64,000 bases of DNA from Cryptomeria japonica (Eukaryota > Streptophyta > Pinopsida > Cupressales > Cupressaceae): assembly GCF_030272615.1 (NCBI RefSeq), contig NC_081413.1, forward strand, positions 444,439,038 to 444,503,037, read 5' to 3'. Below are positions 57,071 through 64,000 of this stretch, one piece after another. Below the pieces are notes generated by a model. It did not search any database. It was not told the DNA's origin and saw nothing but the letters and a program-made list of their open reading frames with translations. Position numbers and translations under genes: made by a program. Within the stretch, counting starts at the first letter, position 1. Each line of letters starts with the position of its first letter.

Positions 57071-58064
57071 GGAATGTCAGTTGGGAAAGATGACATCCTT
57101 AACTTTAAGAGAAAATATTTTTCAATGGAACATCTGTTAGATTTGGTTCATACAAACCTCTATGGACCAATAAGGATGAAAAGTATTCAAGGTGACAGAT
57201 ATTTTATGATCTTCACTAATGATTGCTCAAGAATGATGTGGGTCACATTCTTGAAGGATAAAATAGAAGCATTTATTAAGTTCAAGGCATTCAAGGCCTT
57301 AGCTAAAAAGGAGAGTGGTAAGAAAGTAAAGTGTTTGAGGACTGATCAACACGGTGAATTTACTTCTGAGAAATTTACTAGATATTGTGAAGGAAATGGT
57401 ATCAAACGATAAATTTATGTACCGAGGACACCAAAATAGAATGGTATTGTAGAGAGGAACAACCAGTCAGCTGTTGAAGCTACTAGGACAAATTTCATAC
57501 AAGGAAGTGTAGCGAAAACTTTCTGGAGAGAAGTTGTTTGCACGAATGTCTACACTATGAACCGTATTTTGGTAAAAAAAAGGTAAGGATAAGAATTCTT
57601 ATGAATATTGGTATGGTAGATCACCTAATGTTAGCTATTTTAAGATATTTGGAAACAAATGTTTTATTAAGAGAGGTGACTATGTTAGTAAGTTTGAGGC
57701 TAAAAGTGATAGAGGTATATTTCTTGGTTATTCCACCAAGATTAAGGCCTACAAATGTTACAACAATCAGACACAAAGAATCATTGAGAGTGATGATGTT
57801 CAAGTGGATGGGTATTCTAAAGTCTCAGGGGAAACCAATGTGGAGAAAAAGGATGAAGATCCTTGCATTTTCTTTTTGGAACCCGAACCTGTGAAACCTG
57901 AAACTGGTAAAGAGAATGTTGTTGTACCAATTCGACCAAAACAAGTAGATTCAGAAGAAGATAATGATAATGAAGATGAAGATGTTGATAATGAAGAAGA
58001 AGAACCTAAAAATAATGATCATGTTATTCTAGGGTATGTGAGATTCAATCACAAACGTGACTAG
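57071..58064 (+). pseudogene. E5 integrase (broken, first catalytic Asp lost)
   Basis: The core reads LVHTNLYGPIRMKSIQGDRY, where the usual HTD has become HTN, then NDCSRMMWVTFLKDK, KCLRTDQHGEFTSEKF, a TAA at 57410, and PRTPK*NGIVERNN. The C-terminal region is in pieces with shifts around 57560-57800, and an acidic linker (DNEDEDVDNEEEEP) near 57970 precedes reverse transcriptase. Confidence 0.82.
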
Positions 58065-59632
58065 ATTATTAGAGATAAGGATGCTGGAGTGTTAACCAGA
58101 AGAAGAATTAGAGAGAAGTCTTGCATGATCTCCACTATTGAGTCTAGAACTGATAAGGAAGTATTTGGAGATGATCATTAGATTAAAGCTATGGAGGAGG
58201 AGCTTGACCAAATTGAGAAGAACAATACATGGACCCTATTACTCAGACCAATGAGTAAAAATGTGATGGGTACTAGGTGGGTATTTAGAAACAAGCTGGA
58301 TGAAGATGATATAGTAGTCTAAAACAAAGATAGATTGGTTTTCAAAGGTTATGAAAAAGAAGAAGGAGAAGACTACGGTGAGATTTTTGCACCATTTTCT
58401 AGACTGAAAGATGTCAAAAATTTAGTGGCATTTGCAGTACATAAGGGATTCAAAGTATATCAGATGGATGTGAAGTCAACATTTTTGAATGGAATATTGG
58501 AAGAAGAAGTATACATTGAGCAGGCAAATGGTTATGCTTTGACTGATGAAAAATATATGGTATGTAAGTTGCACAAGGCATTAAATGGATTAAAGCAAGC
58601 ACCAAGAGCATGGTATGAAAGGCTTCATTCACAACTAATGAAGATAGGTTTTCAGAGAACTAATGAAGACAACAACATATATCTCAAATATAAAGGAGAT
58701 AAAATATTGGTTAGTGAAGTGTTTGTAGATGATATAATATTTTGAGGCAATGATGATATGAGAAATGACTTTGCAAATGAAATAAAAATATTCATAGGCT
58801 TGCAAATTCAGCAAATGAAGAGTGGTATTTTCATCACATAGTCTAAGTATGTGAAAGAGGTATTAAAGACATTTGGTATGAGTGATTGTAAACCAGTTGG
58901 GACACCAATGGTTATAGGAAGTAAATTTTCCAAGGAAGATGAAGCCACATCTGTTGATGAGAAGGAGTACATGTCAATGATTTAGAAATTGAACTATGTT
59001 GTTCATAGAAGACCGGATATAGCTCATGCAGTTGGTCTAGTTGCTAGATTTTAGAAGAATCCAAAGGAAACACATTTGATAGCAATCGAGAGGATATTAA
59101 GATATTTGAAAGGAATTATTGCTATGAATTATGGTATCCATATGAAGGTAACTTTGACTTGAAGGTGTATATAGATGCAGACTGGGTAGGTAATGTTGAT
59201 GATAGGAAAAGTACAACCGATGGAGAATTCTTTCTTGTAGGAAGACTTGTTTCATGGAGTAGCAAGAGTTGTATATCACAGTCTACTATTGAAGCTGGGT
59301 ATGTTGCAGCCTATATGAATTGTACCTAGGCTATCTAGATGAGGAACATTTTGGAAGGTTTCAAGATGAAGTTTTCAAAACCTATAAAGATCTTATGTGA
59401 CAATACCAGTGCCATAAATATTTCCAAGAACCCTATTTTCCATGCACGAACCAAGCATATTTAATTGAAGTATCATTTCTTGAGGGAAAAAGTGCAGAGT
59501 AAATATGTGATCTTGGAGCATATTTCTACCAAGGAGAAGCTTGCAAATATCTTTAATAAACCTCTACCTAAGACTACTTTTGAATATCTTAGAAGTCAGC
59601 TAGGGGTTGTACCCCTTCATGAGGTCAATTGA
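58065..59632 (+). pseudogene. E5 reverse transcriptase and RNase H (broken)
   Basis: The reverse transcriptase shows NVMGTRWVFRNKLDEDD near 58262, GEDYGEIFAPFSRL, YQMDVKSTFLNGILEEEVYI, GLKQAPRAWYERL and FVDDIIF, then a TGA at 58743. The longest open piece is 58335-58745. RNase H reads VYIDADWVGNVDDRKSTTDG near 59167, STIEAGYVAA, LCDNTSAINISKNP and the C-terminal FNKPLPKTTFEYLRSQLGV, ending at a TGA at 59630. Several in-frame TAG and TAA codons fall at expected Gln or Glu positions. Confidence 0.86.
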
Positions 59633-59983
59633 GCATGATGTAGAGTACATTAGTCCCAGAGCTACTTGCAGAATTTTATAGTAGGAGTGATTTAGAATTG
59701 GATTTATTCCATAGGGGGAGCATCAAATTGCAAGGTGTTGATGCCAAACAATGAAGTTTGATGTTGCATGTTTTACTTTCACTTTGGCATTGTTGTCAAA
59801 GGGGGAGAAGAAATATGTGATTATGGGAAGAAGAATTGTATGCTTGAAAGAGAAGATTTACAACTAGTTACTAGTTGAAGATAAGGAGAGTATATGGTAA
59901 AATCTAAACCAGGATTACTATTCACAATCATAACAATCAATGGTATTCATATTTGTATTGCCATCAATGCCAAAGGGGGAGAT
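59633..59983 (+). other. E5 3' internal region with repeated polypurine motifs and final tract
   Basis: Three purine runs occur: CATAGGGGGAGCA near 59711, TCAAAGGGGGAGAAG near 59797, and the tract TGCCAAAGGGGGAGAT (59968-59983) touching the LTR. The words TTGGCATTGTTGTCAAAG and GCCATCAATGCCAAAG precede the last two. Confidence 0.78.
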
Positions 59984-61402
59984 TGTTGGCATTTGCATGA
60001 AGATTTCATTAATGAAATGTTATGTTGTCATTGATGTCAATTGTAACTGGTAATCATATTGTTATAATATTGTTTTGCAATCGGTAGGAAGAGCTAGTGA
60101 AGGGGACTGTAACCGCTAGGTGAGTTTGTGGAGTAAACTAGTACTGATAAGTAATGGAGAGTTGAACCAGTAAACCCTACCTATTGATATGACAAACCCT
60201 AACCGATTAAGTTTGGTGAATTGGTTGTATTGGTTTATGATCTGATGATGAGTGGTAATGATTATGGCATGTATGCATGTTGTATGAGGAGTTTAAAAGT
60301 GTTTTTACCATGTTGAGATAATGGTTTTTATCTTGGGAATGAGCAAGTATACTACATGTAATACAAACCACGTGATGAGTTACAGAGTTCGATGAAGTGG
60401 TGATAAAGGAGCGGTTGAGGCTATCTTGAATGATGTGCAAAGATTGTTATATAATCCAATGGTCATACTTGAACCAACTTGTTTATAATCTCTATGAGAG
60501 AATTAGGTTTTTTTTGTGTTACCGACCTAGTGAGTTGTTTATAAGGTCAATGAGTTATTTTGTTTCAGAGTTGGAAAAGGTTTAGTTGAGTGTGTGGTTG
60601 TCAAACCGAATGATGTATCTGCAGTTTGTGTAAAGGCAGATAGGAGCATGAAAAGGATCTAAACAATCAAGTGTAGTGCTATTCAAAATGATCAAAAAAC
60701 TTTTTGTTGTTTTCTAACAATTACAACAATAAAATCCTCTAACTGGGTAAGCTCTAACAAGCTTAGTGTTATTTGAATCCTCTAACCAGGTGGTCCATTA
60801 GATTTTATTTTAAATCCTCTACCGAGGTTACTCCTAACAGGGTATTGCTTCTAATAGGGCATTATAATCAACCCCTTAACTGGGTGGTCCGTAACAAGAT
60901 CTATTCTTAACAGGACTTTTTGTAAAAGCTTTAACAGGCTTGGCTCCTAACAGGGTGAACTTCAGAAGAGTTTAGATAGTTAACTTGTGAGTTTCATCTC
61001 ACCGTGGTTTTTCCCATTTGGGTTTCCACGTCAAAAATATTGTGTCAAGTGGTGAATGTTTTTGTGGTTATGTTTATTATGGTTGAGATGTTTAATTGAA
61101 TAATCCACTTTGAGAAGTTATGATAAATGACAACAATCTGAAATGAGGTTTTACTTATGTTAGTAAATTATTTGGATGTTTGTGAAGTTTCAAGTTGTTT
61201 ACTGTTAATTTGTTGTAACATTCAACCGGTTTATCTTAACAGTGATATTGCATTTATAGTTCAGTTGTTTAACTTGTTAGTTTATAGTTTACTTTGAGAG
61301 GTTTATTCTGAGATTGGTGAAAGTTTATATCAGTTTTCTATCTACTGATTCACCCCCCCTCTCAGTAGTTCACCGGATCCTTATTCTTTGTTCATACAAT
61401 CA
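59984..61402 (+). repeat. E5 3' LTR
   Basis: 1,419 bases beginning TGTTGGCATTTGCATG and ending ACAATCA. CACCGTGGTTTTTCCCATTT near 61000 is complete here, while the 5' copy has drifted (TACTCTATTTTTTACCATTT). The CTAAC(A/C)GGGT-like cluster is at about 60735-60960. Confidence 0.9.
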
Positions 61403-61479
61403 GCAAGGTTTCAACACTACAAGATATAGAGCTATAAATTTTGATTGCATCTATGGTTACCTAAATCCTATTCCATGAG

Positions 61480-62174
61480 AGATCAGAAAAGGACTACCCA
61501 AATTTAGTGGTAAGAAGGGTGAATCACCTAAAAAAGCATCTGCAGAGATTTATTGAATTAATAGAGGATTATGAAGTTGATCACAAAGATTTAATCATCA
61601 AATTATTTGTGCAATCCTTGAAAGATGAAGCTTGGGACTGGTTCTAAGATGTATTCCCTCAGTCAATTAATTCTTGGTAAGAATTTCAATCAACATTTAG
61701 CGAACAGTTTGGTGAGTGGATTAGTGAGTTTTCTTTGCTGAATAATTATTTGGTATCCATATTGAAGAAGAAGAGTTAGTATTAGTTTTTAACCAAATAT
61801 TTATGAAGACTTTGAAGAAAATTGCCAAAGGTCCAAGACCAAATGATGCTCAAGCATTGTGTATTTACTTAGGAGGATTTGATCTTGATATGAGCTACAC
61901 ATTAAGAATGCAGGAACCTACAAATTTGCATCAAGCATTAGAGATTAACATGAACATAGAGAAAGTTGAAAATTTTGGGATGATGAGAAAGTTCAAGCCT
62001 AATCCTAAGAGATGTTATAAGGAATTCTATGCAAATGAGCAACACAGTTTAGAGGTTGTGAGTGCTACTGCAAATGGTTATCAACCTGTTGCTCCAATTA
62101 AAAGCTTTGATAGTGTACCTCCCTGCAATGCTTGTTATATTTCTCATGAGGTAAAAGTTGAGCCGATAGAGTGA
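61480..62174 (+). pseudogene. Ty3-type Gag fragment of a second lineage (broken)
   Basis: Read through shifts it gives LPKFSGKKGESPKKHLQRFI, DHKDLIIKLFVQSLKDEAWDWF, a stop, FQSTFSEQFGEW, then an open block from 61803: KKIAKGPRPNDAQALCIYLG and LHQALEINMNIEKVENFG. This is the capsid pattern of Ty3 Gag (SLxxxAxxWF...F...F). The sequence differs clearly from the fragment at 48430, so it is a different family. It starts close to the E5 end, so E5 may have landed in or beside it. Confidence 0.65.
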
Positions 62175-63146
62175 ATAATGTATTCTAATCAAGTGAACAT
62201 GTTTCAGTTTACACCAATTTCCCATGTATTTTTCCAAGATAATTCAAATAAAGAGCTGCCTGAGGTGTGTACACCTCAAAAGGTGCCATTTCACATAATA
62301 GATCAGATTGCTTTTTAGTCACTTTACCAGCAAAATGTTCCTGACTGGGTATGCACAGTTGAGAATGTTGAAGTTCAACATGCCTTGAATAGTCACATTA
62401 TTTCTAGTGGAGTTGATGATGACTTCAATTGTATGGAGTACAATCAGGATTGTTTATCTCAAGAAGCCAATGTGGACGGTAATTATTCTTATGTTATAAA
62501 TGACGATGTTGATTCTAATTGTTCTTTTCTTGTGACATTGAAGATTATGCTAAAAATGATTTTAGTGAAGTCTCTGATCCTCTATTTGATGAAGAGGTAG
62601 ACTTGGATCAAGTGGTGCTTAGCCATAATGTATTTAAAGATGGATTTAATGAATTTTCTAGTCTATTATATGAAGAGGTGACTAAAAATTGAGATGATTT
62701 GAATGTTGCACCAGTTTATAAGATGAATGAGTATGGTGACCAAGACGTTATGGCTAATTCAATGCCAATTTATGATACTAAATTTTTTTGTAGTGTTGAT
62801 TGTGATGATGGTGTTGAGCATAGTTTAGATGTTTGTGAGCATAGCTTGCTTGATGACACAAGAAGTCATGAAACTGATCATAAATTAACATGTGCCCCTG
62901 CTGAGAATGAAATGTGTAAATTAGAGTCGGGGAGTTCAGTTTCATGTGAGATACAATCAAGTGATTGAGTGAACCATATTTGTTAGCTGAATGGTTGCTT
63001 GATTACATGTGATAGATGCTACATATTGTATATGAATGCATCACCTAATTAATGTGGCAAATATTCATCAGTGGATGATAGAGTAGAAATCATTACAAGT
63101 TGTTAAATGCCTAGTATTGAAAATCAGTATGGAACATTGGACAATG
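62175..63146 (+). other. Probable decayed continuation of the Ty3-type fragment
   Basis: Acidic, open-looking blocks occur (62385-62600 and 62699-62968: HIISSGVDDDFNCMEYNQD; DVCEHSLLDDTRSHETD) without motifs. They may be a linker region of the preceding Gag-Pol. No function can be given. Confidence 0.35.
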
Positions 63147-64000
63147 TGTTGGAATCCAATCACACTGAGAGGGGGGGGAATCAGTGTTCTGCTGGTATAA
63201 TCAATTTTAACCTTATTAATAATGCAATTCAATAACCGGTAATCATAAAAGAATATAACAAAAAAAAGAAATGAAGCAACCACAAGAGCATACACCATAA
63301 CATAAAGATTTATACATGAAAAACCTCAAAGAGGAAAAACCACAGTGGGATTGGTGACCCACAATGTCTAGCCACTGGCCAAATGAATAAATATTATAAT
63401 AGGGGCCTACAAATGCAGGAAGGACAATAGCCTAGAGCACACTGCTCATCACAAAAGGATCCTCACTGACTACAAACACCAAATATGGAGTTACAAACAA
63501 TATTCTAAACTCTGAAAGTGCATCTGCTATGTTGGATGAGTTCCGATTAAAGCACAGTCTGTACTAGTTTTCACTATGTCCTCCCTTATCAGTATCTTGA
63601 TTTGCTTCCCAAACCTCTAAACCAATATCCAAAACCGACTACAAAATATTACATTTGCATTATGTCGATCAAGATCGCTTGCACAATATCACATCACTAA
63701 ATTTCATTACCTTTCTTAAAATAACATAACTGGAGTGACTTAAATATCCTTCCCAAACACAAACATAAATGCCTTATGTTGGCTTACAATGATACTACAA
63801 TTTATTTGCATGTCATCCTAGACAAAAATGAATTCATTAAACTTCAAGACCGATGCCTTTGATCGTTGTTGTGTAAACCTATCGGATCAATCTCCTATGT
63901 CGCCCTCATATATCGATTCCTAGTTTACTAGTTTCCCTTGTCTGCCAGTTTTGGTTCCTTGTGTATCAGATGACTTGAATGTTGGTTGCCAAATAATGAA
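63147..64000 (-). repeat. E6: partial LTR of a minus-strand element, cut by the window edge
   Basis: On the plus strand it starts TGTTGGAATCCAATCACACTGAGAG, then a G run and AATCAGTGTTC, and includes GGAAAAACCACAGTGGGATTGG and GACCCACAATGTCTAGCCACTGGCC, matching the same places in the E2 and E4 LTRs. The other end is beyond 64000. Confidence 0.78.

Larger units (their letters stand above)
54056..61402 (+). mobile_element. E5: Copia-type LTR retrotransposon, both LTRs present, decayed
   Basis: The LTRs are 54056-55477 and 59984-61402, with a primer site and a perfect polypurine tract. The interior has gag, protease, integrase, reverse transcriptase and RNase H in Copia order. The flanks (GAGAG and GCAAG) do not make a convincing duplication, so one end may have changed since insertion. 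Confidence 0.88.

Noticed and set aside
54051-61407. Target duplication for E5 (GAGAG and GCAAG)
   Set aside because: Only three of five bases agree, which is not above chance.
63147-64000. Reading E6 as a complete solo LTR
   Set aside because: The second end lies beyond the window, so solo, 5' or 3' status cannot be decided.

Overview
The window looks like nuclear DNA from a seed plant with a very large, repeat-filled genome. A gymnosperm is my best guess: long AT-rich spacers, nested and heavily decayed LTR retrotransposons, an L1-type LINE with an RNase H domain, and only one plausible host gene. There are no rRNA or tRNA genes, no CRISPR array and no bacterial operon structure. The organism call is inference; the repeat structure is read directly.

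Layout. 1-2351 is AT-rich spacer. 2352-17831 is one insertion locus: a plus-strand non-autonomous LTR element (E1, target duplication TCGTG) containing a second, minus-strand non-autonomous LTR element (E2, target duplication GTTTT). A 994-bp terminal-inverted-repeat element sits inside one E2 LTR (target duplication TGCA). Both LTR elements encode a coiled-coil, zinc-knuckle Gag-like protein plus a second protein of about 1,100 codons that I cannot assign, and neither has integrase, reverse transcriptase or RNase H. 19651-20276 is the AP2-domain exon of an ERF transcription factor, probably preceded by an intron. About 22650-29815 is a minus-strand, 5'-truncated L1-type LINE with ORF1, ORF2 and an unexpected third ORF before its 3' end. 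31341-38447 is a Copia element (E3) with both LTRs. 39035-40295 is a second TIR element (target duplication ATTA) carrying a striking GC-rich array of palindromic GGGCCC units. 41242-41832 and 48430-51060 are Ty3-type fragments. 44734 to about 47260 is the 3' half of another minus-strand element of the E2 type (E4). 54056-61402 is a second Copia element (E5), followed by a Ty3-type Gag remnant (61480-62170). From 63147 to the window edge is part of another minus-strand LTR (E6).

How the parts relate. The LTR elements E1-E6 share LTR plan: TGTT...CA ends or close variants, a run like CACCCCCCCTCTCAGT near the 3' end, and a motif resembling GTGGTTTTTCCC. Those with a visible 3' internal end share a polypurine tract close to AAAGGGGGAGAT, and most have extra copies of it. 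The primer site is of the initiator-Met-tRNA type. The pol-less elements therefore look like dependants of the Copia elements. Nearly all coding regions are broken. Many stops and lost zinc-knuckle cysteines fit C-to-T or G-to-A change, as expected for long-methylated repeats.

The most interesting material is (1) the Gag plus orphan-ORF2 family of pol-less elements and its possible relationship to the LINE third ORF, (2) the GGGCCC palindrome array inside a TIR element, and (3) the two GGG...CCC-ended TIR elements with 4-bp target duplications.
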